Assembly (NCBI RefSeq): GCF_020829685.1
Contig: NZ_JAIVFR010000477.1
Span: 1 to 5,620 of the forward strand
Reading direction: 5' to 3'
Length of the DNA stretch: 5,620 nucleotides
DNA from: Nostoc sp. CHAB 5715
GTDB lineage: Bacteria; Cyanobacteriota; Cyanobacteriia; Cyanobacteriales; Nostocaceae
A program made the translations under genes and the position numbers. A model generated the notes under the pieces. That model did not search any database. It was not told where the DNA came from and saw nothing but the letters and a program-made list of their open reading frames with translations. This document shows positions 1 through 5,541 of this stretch, one piece after another (position 1 is the stretch's first letter; every line of letters begins with the position of its first letter).

Positions 1-103
1 AGGCAATAGTTGCAAGTTGTTCAATAGAAATATTTTCTCTGGCTGCTAAAGCTTCAATTTGTTTATATAAAGATTCGGGTAGCTGTACATTTAAGTTAGT
101 CAT
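1..103 (-). CDS. Ribbon-helix-helix antitoxin-like protein, N-terminal part only
   Basis: The gene starts with ATG at 103 and leaves the window at the left edge, so only 34 residues are visible. They begin MTNLNVQLPESLYKQIEALA and continue with ARENISIEQLATIA. A short beta strand with alternating polar and hydrophobic residues (LNVQLPESL) followed by two amphipathic helices is the usual start of small CopG/HicB/Arc-type ribbon-helix-helix DNA-binding proteins, many of which are antitoxins. A good ribosome-binding site, AGGAG, lies 7 nt before the ATG and supports this start. The gene begins only 40 bp after the stop of the upstream protease gene on the same strand, so it may be the distal member of that operon. 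If it is an antitoxin, its toxin would have to lie downstream, outside the window. The RHH fold is inferred from pattern only; partner and target are unknown. Confidence 0.6.
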   Translation of the reverse strand, partial: MTNLNVQLPESLYKQIEALAARENISIEQLATIA

Positions 104-110
104 GGGATTT

Positions 111-115
111 CTCCT
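111..115 (-). promoter_or_regulatory. Ribosome-binding site of the RHH gene
   Basis: AGGAG on the minus strand with a 7-nt spacer to the ATG at 103. It is the strongest Shine-Dalgarno match in the window and fixes the start of the truncated RHH gene. Confidence 0.7.
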
Positions 116-143
116 ACTATTTGCAATAATTCTTTGGATGAAA

Positions 144-968
144 CTACCTGAGTCCGATAATTTTTGAATTATCCGCTAAAGACCATCCTAAACTGGTTGG
201 CTGTTCATAAACACGCTTTAAAGTATTTACATCTCTAGAAGAAATAGGCGGTGGTTGACGAACTTGGGAAAAGTATAGCGCATCAGTTTGTAGTGGACTA
301 TGACCCCAAATTCCCAGCGCATGACCGAATTCGTGGCGGGTAGCTGCAATGAGATACTCACCTGTTTGACTGGGGCTTAACAAGATGGTGAAGCGGTGGG
401 ATAAAACTTTGTTGCTGGTGTATAACTCGTAAGTAGTTTGTGCCGATCGCGCCCGGGTTATATTACTACCAGGGGAAATTTGTAGAGGTGGCGCTTTTCT
501 TACAATCGTAATATCAGCAACTTCTGGCTGTTCGACTACTGTTACAGGTAAATAATTACTCCATTCTTGCACACCCTGCAAGACAACATTAACCCATACT
601 TGAGCTTGTTTTTCGCTGATGGCTTTTGGCGGTTCTATGTAAACTCGAATAGGAAATTGCGACCAAACTAAGTAACCTACTTGGGTTGTTGTGACTTGGG
701 AAAAGTAGTCACCACTGTTTGTGCTATCTTGCCACTGTGCAAGTGTGGGCGGTAGGGGATGGGGTTTTGGGGGAGATGATGGAGGGAGAGAGATTATTAA
801 GTCTGAATATACAGATTTTGGTATTATTGTAAACCCATCACTCGACTGGAGATTAGTAAAAATGATTAACAGCCCTGTGCCAATAAACAAGGCAAGAGCT
901 GTAATTAACTGTACTGGAATTAAATTTATTAGGGTGTTAAGTATCGGGTGTTGGGTTCTTCTCCCCAT
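144..968 (-). CDS. Membrane-anchored predicted zinc metalloprotease, matrixin-like
   Basis: This 274-residue protein probably cleaves peptide bonds with a catalytic zinc. A hydrophobic segment at about residues 17-38 after a basic start (MGRRTQH) looks like an uncleaved signal anchor. A proline-rich stretch (61-75) links it to the catalytic domain. The zinc motif is HEFGHALGIWGHS (212-224): H212, E213 (general base), H216 and, as probable third ligand, H223. This resembles the metzincin pattern HExxHxxGxxH but with one extra residue before the third histidine. The following segment TDALYFS sits where metzincins have the Met-turn (as in ALMYP), with Leu231 where Met would be expected. ISSRDVNTLKRVYEQ (242-256) resembles the helix that closes matrixin domains (LSxxDIxxLxxLY). 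It belongs with cyanobacterial predicted Zn-dependent proteases; substrate unknown. It starts 10 bp after secG, and its AAGGA site overlaps the secG stop codon, so it is probably co-transcribed and coupled to secG. Confidence 0.8.
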   Translation of the reverse strand: MGRRTQHPILNTLINLIPVQLITALALFIGTGLLIIFTNLQSSDGFTIIPKSVYSDLIISLPPSSPPKPHPLPPTLAQWQDSTNSGDYFSQVTTTQVGYLVWSQFPIRVYIEPPKAISEKQAQVWVNVVLQGVQEWSNYLPVTVVEQPEVADITIVRKAPPLQISPGSNITRARSAQTTYELYTSNKVLSHRFTILLSPSQTGEYLIAATRHEFGHALGIWGHSPLQTDALYFSQVRQPPPISSRDVNTLKRVYEQPTSLGWSLADNSKIIGLR

Positions 969-975
969 TTACCTA

Positions 976-980
976 TCCTT
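976..980 (-). promoter_or_regulatory. Ribosome-binding site of the protease gene, overlapping the secG stop
   Basis: AAGGA on the minus strand, 7 nt before the ATG at 968. Two of its bases belong to the secG TAA stop (979-981), an arrangement that favours translational coupling of the two genes. It supports the chosen protease start. Confidence 0.6.
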
Positions 981-1212
981 ATTTAGGTAGCCAACCAGCA
1001 CTTAAAACTACTGTTAAACCGAGAAAAATTACTGTCAATGCCCAAGTAATTCGGTTTAAGGTGTTTTCTGCACTTTTGGTGCTACTAAATAGCTGGGCTT
1101 GTCCGCCAATGGCCCCAATGCCATCACCTTTAGGGCTATGCAGTAAAACTAAGATAATCAAACCAGTGGCGGAAAACGCCCAAATGCCTTGCACGATATT
1201 ACTAACTGTCAT
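979..1212 (-). CDS. secG: Preprotein translocase subunit SecG
   Basis: SecG is a small membrane subunit that, with SecY and SecE, forms the Sec channel for proteins crossing the plasma and thylakoid membranes. The 77 residues match the family's usual length and layout: a first membrane segment at about 6-25, a conserved cytoplasmic loop, and a second membrane segment at about 54-74. The loop carries the recognisable family pattern, HSPKGDGIGAIGG (25-37), then QLFSSTKSAENTLNRIT (40-56), equivalent to the glycine-rich and FG-type region of other SecG proteins. It lies 159 bp after gpmI on the same strand and 10 bp before the protease gene. The start at 1212 has only a weak GAG-type ribosome-binding site, but it gives the expected N-terminus. 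Identification is firm from length, topology and loop sequence. Confidence 0.93.
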   Translation of the reverse strand: MTVSNIVQGIWAFSATGLIILVLLHSPKGDGIGAIGGQAQLFSSTKSAENTLNRITWALTVIFLGLTVVLSAGWLPK

Positions 1213-1236
1213 GGTGGGAAGCTCATTTATAACAGG

Positions 1237-1308
1237 GTTGGGAGAGACGCGATTAATCGCGTCTGTATAGGAGTTGGGAGAGACGCGATTAATCGCGTCT
1301 GTACAGGA
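1237..1308. repeat. Two tandem 36-bp units, each with a perfect 20-bp palindrome
   Basis: Two consecutive 36-bp units (1237-1272 and 1273-1308) differ at one base (T1268 versus C1304). A partial third unit (GTTAGGAA) follows at 1309-1316. Each contains the perfect palindrome AGACGCGATTAATCGCGTCT (1245-1264 and 1281-1300). The units lie in the gpmI-secG spacer and would form hairpins in the transcript. From memory, palindromes of this kind (GACGCGATTAATCGCGTC followed by TCTAC-like bases) are dispersed in many copies in Nostoc-type genomes. They could act as attenuators or RNA stabilisers between gpmI and secG, or be inert repeats. There is no U-run marking a classic terminator. Confidence 0.85.
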
Positions 1309-1330
1309 GTTAGGAAAGTTTTAATTCATC

Positions 1331-1372
1331 ACTCTTCACTATTAACTCTTAACTCCTCACTATTAACTGTTT
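1331..1372. repeat. Short tandemly repeated heptanucleotide (STRR) array
   Basis: Six consecutive heptamers can be read on the plus strand: ACTCTTC, ACTATTA, ACTCTTA, ACTCCTC, ACTATTA and ACTGTTT. A more degenerate one (ATTCATC) precedes them at 1324-1330. The 12-mer TCACTATTAACT recurs at an offset of 21 bases, which is three units. Degenerate heptamer arrays (STRRs) are a known hallmark of heterocyst-forming cyanobacteria. The last unit touches the gpmI stop codon (1372-1374), so the array forms the first part of the gpmI 3' untranslated region. Confidence 0.75.
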
Positions 1373-2970
1373 TACAGCCCTACTTGTACGGGGGTGCGAG
1401 TGCGTTGCAGCTCATAATCTGCTGTTTTCAGCAGCGATCGCCCGGTCATTTCTGGTGGCTGAGGCAGCTGTAAAATCTCTAGAATCGTGGGGGCGATGTC
1501 GGATAGCTTGCCATCGCTTCGCAGTTCGACATTTGTACCATATCCAGGGATTTTGACTTTCTCTCCTTCCACCAAGATGAATGGGACTGGGTTAGTAGTA
1601 TGAGCTGTCCAGGGATTACCCCCTTCATCTAGCATATACTCAGCGTTGCCGTGGTCAGCAGTAATAATTGTTGTACCACCGGCTTTGATAACGCTCTCTA
1701 ACAAGCGTCCCAAACAGCGATCAACTGTCTCAACTGCTGTAATGGTAGCTTCGATTTGACCAGTATGCCCTACCATATCTGGGTTGGCATAGTTAATCAC
1801 AACTAGGGAATATATACCCTTTTGAATGGCAGCGATCGCTACATCTGTAACTGCTGCTGCTGACATCGCTGGGGCGTGATCGTAAGTCGCTACCATCGGG
1901 CTGCTTACTAATTCCCGATCTTCTCCAGCAAAAGGTTCCTCTAGACCCCCATTAAAGAAATAGGTTACGTGGGCATATTTTTCTGTTTCGGCGGTGCGGA
2001 ACTGATTCAGACCATGATTGGCGATCACTTCTCCCAGAATGTTACTGAGATTCTGCGGTTCAAAGGCTACAGCCACAGGTAAGTCTGAATCATACTGTGT
2101 AAACGTGACAAAAGACAGTGGTGTGATTTGCTGTCTTTCAAAACCGTTAAATGTGGGACTGACCAAAGCTTGAGTCAGTTGTCTGGAGCGATCGGGGCGG
2201 AAGTTGAAAAATATCACCCCATCTCCTGGTTCTATTGCGCCGGGTGCAATTCGGATGGGGTTGACAAATTCATCTTTTACCCCTTCGGCGTAAGATGCTT
2301 GCAAGATTTCTACAGCCGTGCGATTATCAACCACACCATCTTGGGTCATCACGTCGTAGGCGCGTTTGACTCGATCCCAACGGTGATCGCGATCCATTGC
2401 GTAGTAGCGACCACTGAGGGTGACTATGCGCCCAATTCCTGCGCGGTCTATATAATCTTGCAGCAGTGTGATTGTTCTTACACCGTCAGTTGGGGCGGTG
2501 TCACGACCATCGGTGATGGCGTGAATACAAACTTCTGGAATTCGCTGGTCTTTGGCTAAGTCAAGTAGTCCGAATAGATGGGTGATATGCGAATGTACCC
2601 CTCCCTCAGAACAAAGCCCTACTAGATGCAGCTTGCTATTCCGAGAACGAACTTCCTGGCAAATTTTGACGAGTGCTGGGTTTAAGGCAATAGAACCGTC
2701 TTCGACCGCATCAGAGATGCGTACCAGTTCTTGCGGTACAACTCGCCCAGCACCAATATTCAAATGACCTACTTCCGAGTTGCCCATTTGACCATCTGGC
2801 AACCCTACGGCTTTTCCTGATGTGCGGATGAGGGTATGCGGGTAAGCTGCCCATAAACTTTCCATAATGGGAGTTTTTGCAGCAACAATAGCGTTTCCTC
2901 GCTTCTGGTCGCAGTAGCCCCATCCGTCTAAAATGACTAGCACCACAGGAGCAACAGGTGCTTTGGTCAT
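1372..2970 (-). CDS. gpmI: 2,3-bisphosphoglycerate-independent phosphoglycerate mutase
   Basis: This cytoplasmic enzyme interconverts 3-phosphoglycerate and 2-phosphoglycerate in glycolysis and gluconeogenesis. It uses two metal ions (usually Mn) and a phosphoserine intermediate. The 532 residues fit the family, which is usually just over 500. The phosphatase-like domain is split: its first part carries LDGWG (D15) and GNSEVGHLN with nucleophile S65. The inserted phosphotransferase domain follows, with H126, DGRDT (154-158), GRYYAMDRD (187-195) and NFRPDR (256-261). K331 lies at the return. The metal ligands NPDMVGH (D398, H402), TADHGN (D439, H440) and H457 then complete the site. All expected catalytic residues are present. 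The start MTKAPVAPVVLVILDGWG fits homologues, although the purine-rich AAAGGG upstream lies rather far (about 11 nt) from the ATG. A MITE-like repeat lies 130 bp upstream, and secG follows on the same strand. Confidence 0.97.
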   Translation of the reverse strand: MTKAPVAPVVLVILDGWGYCDQKRGNAIVAAKTPIMESLWAAYPHTLIRTSGKAVGLPDGQMGNSEVGHLNIGAGRVVPQELVRISDAVEDGSIALNPALVKICQEVRSRNSKLHLVGLCSEGGVHSHITHLFGLLDLAKDQRIPEVCIHAITDGRDTAPTDGVRTITLLQDYIDRAGIGRIVTLSGRYYAMDRDHRWDRVKRAYDVMTQDGVVDNRTAVEILQASYAEGVKDEFVNPIRIAPGAIEPGDGVIFFNFRPDRSRQLTQALVSPTFNGFERQQITPLSFVTFTQYDSDLPVAVAFEPQNLSNILGEVIANHGLNQFRTAETEKYAHVTYFFNGGLEEPFAGEDRELVSSPMVATYDHAPAMSAAAVTDVAIAAIQKGIYSLVVINYANPDMVGHTGQIEATITAVETVDRCLGRLLESVIKAGGTTIITADHGNAEYMLDEGGNPWTAHTTNPVPFILVEGEKVKIPGYGTNVELRSDGKLSDIAPTILEILQLPQPPEMTGRSLLKTADYELQRTRTPVQVGL

Positions 2971-3004
2971 AGTAAAATTGCCCTTTACTTTTTGTAATAC
3001 CCGA

Positions 3005-3032
3005 ATGATACCATTGCTAATCCACGCCGCAA
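3005..3032 (-). promoter_or_regulatory. Candidate promoter of gpmI (weak)
   Basis: On the minus strand a good -10 match, TATCAT (3005-3010), has a poor -35 match, TTGCGG (3027-3032), 16 bp upstream. Transcription would begin near 2998, about 28 nt before the gpmI ATG. The site lies between the MITE and gpmI, so the element would sit upstream of it without interrupting it. It is a pattern match only. Confidence 0.3.
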
Positions 3033-3156
3033 GTGAATTTTTGCTTATTAATTTCTTTTATGAAAGATTTACAGTTTTTTGAAATATTTTTTAAACTTTA
3101 GAGGATGTTTGAAAAGTCATCATTGATGTATCAAATATTTTTTTACCCCTCCCTAA

Positions 3157-3180
3157 CCCTCCCCGATATATTGGGGAGGG
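3157..3180. repeat. Left internal hairpin of the MITE
   Basis: CCCTCCCC (3157-3164) pairs perfectly with GGGGAGGG (3173-3180) around an 8-base loop, GATATATT. The stem is 8 bp and entirely GC. The loop is the exact reverse complement of the loop in the right-hand hairpin. Confidence 0.8.
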
Positions 3181-3198
3181 AACCGGATTTTCTTGTTT

Positions 3199-3218
3199 CC
3201 CCCCAATATATCGGGGGG
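3199..3218. repeat. Right internal hairpin of the MITE
   Basis: CCCCCC (3199-3204) pairs with GGGGGG (3213-3218) around AATATATC. Together with the left hairpin it lets the element fold either as two small hairpins or as one long cruciform or stem. Confidence 0.8.
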
Positions 3219-3321
3219 ATTAAGGGGGGTAATAATTCGATTAAAATCACAATATACCACTTTTCAAACAACCTCTTAGCAATTTTTATGTAATTTTGTT
3301 GATCGCTAATAACAAGTGATT

Positions 3322-3355
3322 ACTTAGTAGTAGCGTTTTAGCACTACTACTAAGT
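3322..3355 (-). terminator. Hairpin 15 bp after the ABC-F stop, candidate terminator
   Basis: ACTTAGTAGTAG (3322-3333) and CTACTACTAAGT (3344-3355) form a perfect 12-bp stem with a 10-base loop just downstream of the ABC-F stop codon. On the minus strand the stem is followed by AATCACTTGTTATT, which is T-leaning but not a run of T, and the stem is only moderately GC-rich. The location suits a terminator or a 3'-end stabiliser; the sequence does not make it a canonical intrinsic terminator. Confidence 0.45.
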
Positions 3356-3369
3356 CCGTATTCAATCTG

Positions 3370-5055
3370 TTATTTCCTTTTACTGGAAGCCTTTGCAGCT
3401 TTTTTAGCCGCTTTTTCAGCAGCGATCGCAGCTAACTTTGCTTGTTCTTTTTCTTCGGCAATTTTCTGGAGATAGTAATGATAGTCTCCTAAGTAAACGC
3501 GGAATTCCCCATCACGAATTTCGACGATTTTGTTAGCTACTTGAGAAATAAAGTAGCGATCGTGGGAAACTACAATTGCCGTACCATCATAGTTTTTGAG
3601 CGCTTCTTCCAGCATTTCTTTCGCTGGAATATCTAGGTGGTTTGTCGGCTCATCTAAAATTAGTAAGTTCGCGGGACGTAAGAGCATTTTTGCCAACGCC
3701 AAACGAGCTTTTTCTCCTCCACTTAATGCCCCAACTGCCTTAAATACAGTATCACCAGTGAATAAGAAGCGTCCCAAAAGCGTGCGGACTTCTTGATTAT
3801 CCCAATCTGGAACTTCATCATGAATAGTTTCCATGACAGTTTTCTTCAAATCCAAGGCTTCAGCTTGATTTTGCTCAAAGTAACCGGGAATAACGTTGTG
3901 ATCGCCTAATTTAACAATACCTTCTGTGGGTTGTTCCATACCCATAATCACACGCAGAAGGGTAGATTTTCCAGCACCGTTGGGGCCAAGAAATGCAATG
4001 CGATCGCCTCTTTCAATTAGGAGATTTGCTGCCAAAAATAGGATTTTATCACCATAAAGATGAGTTAAATCTTTAATTTCTACTACCTCGCGTCCACTGC
4101 GGGGTGCAGGGGGAAAACGGAAGTGTAAAGTTCTTACCCCAGCGATGGGTGCTTCAATGCGTTCAATTTTGTCGAGTTGCTTTTCCCGGCTTTTTGCTTG
4201 AGTACTGCGGGTAGCACTGGCGCGGAATCTATCAACAAAGGTTTGCTGTTTCTCTAATTCTTTCTGTTGACGTTCGTAGGCGCTAAGTTGTGCTGATTGA
4301 TTTTCGGCTTTTTGTTCCAAATATGCCGAGTAGTTACCAAGGTAGGTACTGGAAACGCCACGTTCAGTTTCCACAATTTGAGTGCAGAGGCGGTCAAGGA
4401 ACTCCCGGTCATGGGAGACTATTACCATCGGCGTAACCAGCCCTCTGAGGTAATTTTCCAACCACTCGATGGTTTCTAAATCTAGGTGGTTAGTCGGTTC
4501 ATCCAGTAGCAACAAGTCGGGTTTTTGCAGCAAAATTTTACCTAAACTCATCCGCATTTGCCAACCACCACTGAAGGCACTGACGAGGCGATCGCCATCT
4601 TCTAGCCCAAACCCCATCTCTGGTAAAATTTTCCCGATGCGTGCATCTAAGTTGTAGCCATCTAAGGCTTCAAATTTGCGCTGCAAACGATCCAACTTGT
4701 CAATCAGTCGATCCAGTTCTTCTGGGCTAGCCGTTTCCATCTCTTGTGGCACATGCGCCAGAGATAACTGTACTTCGTTGGCTTCTTTAAAGACAGTCCA
4801 AAATTCTTCTCTAACGGTGCGGGTGGGGTCTACTTCAAACTCTTGGTTGAGGTAGGCTATATGTAAGCTATTAGGACGAATGATTTCGCCTGCGGTGGGT
4901 TCCATTTCCCCAGAGATGATTTTGAGTTGGGTAGATTTTCCAGCACCGTTGACACCGACTAAGCCAATGCGATCGCCTGGTTTAACTTCCCAGTTGATAT
5001 CTTTGAGAACTTCGCCTGTGGGATAAATTTTACTTATATGTTCTAGTCGCAGCAT
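3370..5055 (-). CDS. ABC-F family ATPase (YdiF/YheS-like), probable ribosome-associated factor
   Basis: ABC-F proteins have two fused ATPase domains and no membrane segments. Characterised members bind near the ribosomal E site and ease stalled or difficult translation, and some protect from antibiotics. Domain 1 carries Walker A GVNGAGKST (34-42), signature FSGGW (161-165), Walker B LLLLDEPTNHLD (181-192) and switch H215. Domain 2 carries GPNGAGKST (357-365), LSGGE (444-448), LLILDEPTNHLD (464-475) and H498. Both sites look catalytically intact. The charged helical linker between the domains (about 245-305) contains FVDRFRASATRSTQAKSR (273-290), which resembles the YdiF/YheS groups more than Uup or EttA. 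The C-terminus ends in an Ala/Lys-rich tail (about 535-561) that could touch rRNA. The 561-residue length is normal. The start at 5055 has GAGAG about 7 nt upstream. I infer a housekeeping translation factor rather than a resistance gene, since no resistance-type linker is evident. Confidence 0.93.
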   Translation of the reverse strand: MLRLEHISKIYPTGEVLKDINWEVKPGDRIGLVGVNGAGKSTQLKIISGEMEPTAGEIIRPNSLHIAYLNQEFEVDPTRTVREEFWTVFKEANEVQLSLAHVPQEMETASPEELDRLIDKLDRLQRKFEALDGYNLDARIGKILPEMGFGLEDGDRLVSAFSGGWQMRMSLGKILLQKPDLLLLDEPTNHLDLETIEWLENYLRGLVTPMVIVSHDREFLDRLCTQIVETERGVSSTYLGNYSAYLEQKAENQSAQLSAYERQQKELEKQQTFVDRFRASATRSTQAKSREKQLDKIERIEAPIAGVRTLHFRFPPAPRSGREVVEIKDLTHLYGDKILFLAANLLIERGDRIAFLGPNGAGKSTLLRVIMGMEQPTEGIVKLGDHNVIPGYFEQNQAEALDLKKTVMETIHDEVPDWDNQEVRTLLGRFLFTGDTVFKAVGALSGGEKARLALAKMLLRPANLLILDEPTNHLDIPAKEMLEEALKNYDGTAIVVSHDRYFISQVANKIVEIRDGEFRVYLGDYHYYLQKIAEEKEQAKLAAIAAEKAAKKAAKASSKRK

Positions 5056-5210
5056 TAAGTTTCTCTCAGGTAGGGAGTGGGTGGTTGAGGACGAAGTACT
5101 AACACCGCCTCTAATATTAACAAAAATTAACTATAAATTCGTTGCGATCGAGTTTGGAAACCGCAAACCAAATTTGGCTTGAGCCACGGATAAAATTTAC
5201 CACATCTATC

Positions 5211-5528
5211 TCAAGGTTGACTTTGTGCTACTTGTCTGACTTCTTCTACACTGAAACTAAATGCCTCAGCCACTTGTTCCACAGTCACCCCTAATTTCAA
5301 TAAGGTGGGTATTAATTTTAATTTGGCTCTACGCTCCCCTTTTTGCATGGCATCATGATAAATTTTTACCTTTTGAACTTGGTTTATTGTAAAACCTAAC
5401 TCCTCTGCAACTTGCTCAATAGTTAACCCTAAATCAAATAGGTGAGGTGCTGTTTGGACTAAACGTAAACCTTCCAAACGCCCTTCTTCAAATGCTTCTT
5501 GATAAATTTTTGTGTCTTTGAAACTCAC
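5211..5528 (-). CDS. Rpn-family C-terminal-tail-like protein with an internal repeat, probably truncated at its 5' end
   Basis: The 105 residues contain two copies of one unit. Copy 1 (7-54) runs from KIYQEAFEEGRLEG to LTIEQVAEELGFTINQVQKV, and copy 2 (55-100) from KIYHDAMQKGERRAK to VTVEQVAEAFSFSVEEVRQV. Each has a charged helix followed by a helix-turn-helix-like segment. This pattern is typical of the C-terminal tails of Rpn-type PD-(D/E)XK proteins, common in cyanobacteria, whose nuclease domain comes first. No nuclease domain is visible here. The assigned start is a GTG (5526-5528) with only a weak AGG before it. The frame stays open upstream to the window edge, but that DNA is GC-rich and reads better on the other strand. 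I therefore suspect a 3' fragment whose 5' part was lost at the breakpoint near 5530. A free-standing small protein is the alternative. The gene precedes the ABC-F gene by 155 bp; no function is assigned. Confidence 0.5.
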   Translation of the reverse strand: MSFKDTKIYQEAFEEGRLEGLRLVQTAPHLFDLGLTIEQVAEELGFTINQVQKVKIYHDAMQKGERRAKLKLIPTLLKLGVTVEQVAEAFSFSVEEVRQVAQSQP

Positions 5529-5541
5529 AGTGCCTATGAGA
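5526..5541. other. Compositional breakpoint: possible assembly junction or insertion edge
   Basis: The 80 bases before 5541 contain about 30 G or C (38%); the 80 from 5541 to 5620 contain about 50 (62%). The change is abrupt and coincides with the point where the Rpn-tail-like reading frame loses its recognisable sequence (at SFKDTKIYQE). No inverted repeat or target duplication marks the edge within the window. Confidence 0.55.

Larger units (their letters stand above)
3101..3275. mobile_element. MITE-like element, 175 bp, with 17-bp terminal inverted repeats
   Basis: The ends are GAGGATGTTTGAAAAGT (3101-3117) and, inverted, GAGGTTGTTTGAAAAGT (3259-3275), with one mismatch in 17. TTA directly flanks both ends (3098-3100 and 3276-3278), as expected for a 3-bp target duplication. 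The interior is itself an imperfect palindrome: C-rich and G-rich tracts around GATATATT on the left mirror those on the right. There is no credible gene inside, so it could move only with a transposase supplied in trans. TTA fits the TNA target preference of some IS5-family elements, but I cannot assign the parent IS from sequence alone. Elements with CCCCTCCCTAACCCTCCCC-like interiors are, as I recall, common in cyanobacteria. It fills most of the ABC-F to gpmI spacer. Confidence 0.8.

Noticed and set aside
721..990. Plus-strand open frame opposite the protease gene
   Set aside because: It is antisense to a well-supported protease, has no ribosome-binding site and no recognisable domain.
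1237..1308. The two palindromic repeats considered as a CRISPR array
   Set aside because: The units are directly adjacent with no unique spacers, and the palindrome is of the dispersed cyanobacterial type.
1189..1473. Plus-strand open frame over the palindromes and heptamer repeats
   Set aside because: Its sequence is the translation of the repeats (repeated GRDAINRVC-like units and LLTLNSSLLT), so the repetition comes from DNA repeats and does not mark a protein.
1881..1905. SSPMVATYDHAPAMSA in GpmI instead of the SPKVATYDxxPEMSA seen in some bacterial enzymes, considered as a defect
   Set aside because: The known catalytic and metal-binding residues are all present, and the difference is likely ordinary lineage variation.
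2128..2559. Long plus-strand open frame within gpmI
   Set aside because: It is the antisense shadow of conserved GpmI sequence.
3105..3293. Plus-strand open frame of 62 codons over the ABC-F to gpmI spacer
   Set aside because: It simply reads through the MITE and its inverted repeats; there is no homology-like content or ribosome-binding site.
1434..4976. Six GCGATCGC octamers (1434, 1832, 3422, 4000, 4588, 4969)
   Set aside because: These are HIP1 sites, abundant throughout most cyanobacterial genomes. They support the host assignment but are not a local feature of interest.
5056..5210. Search for a promoter of the ABC-F gene and for a terminator of the upstream gene
   Set aside because: The spacer has AT-rich stretches (TATAGT and TAATAT on the minus strand) and a 10-bp palindrome CCAAATTTGG (5168-5177), but no -35/-10 pair with acceptable spacing and no convincing terminator.
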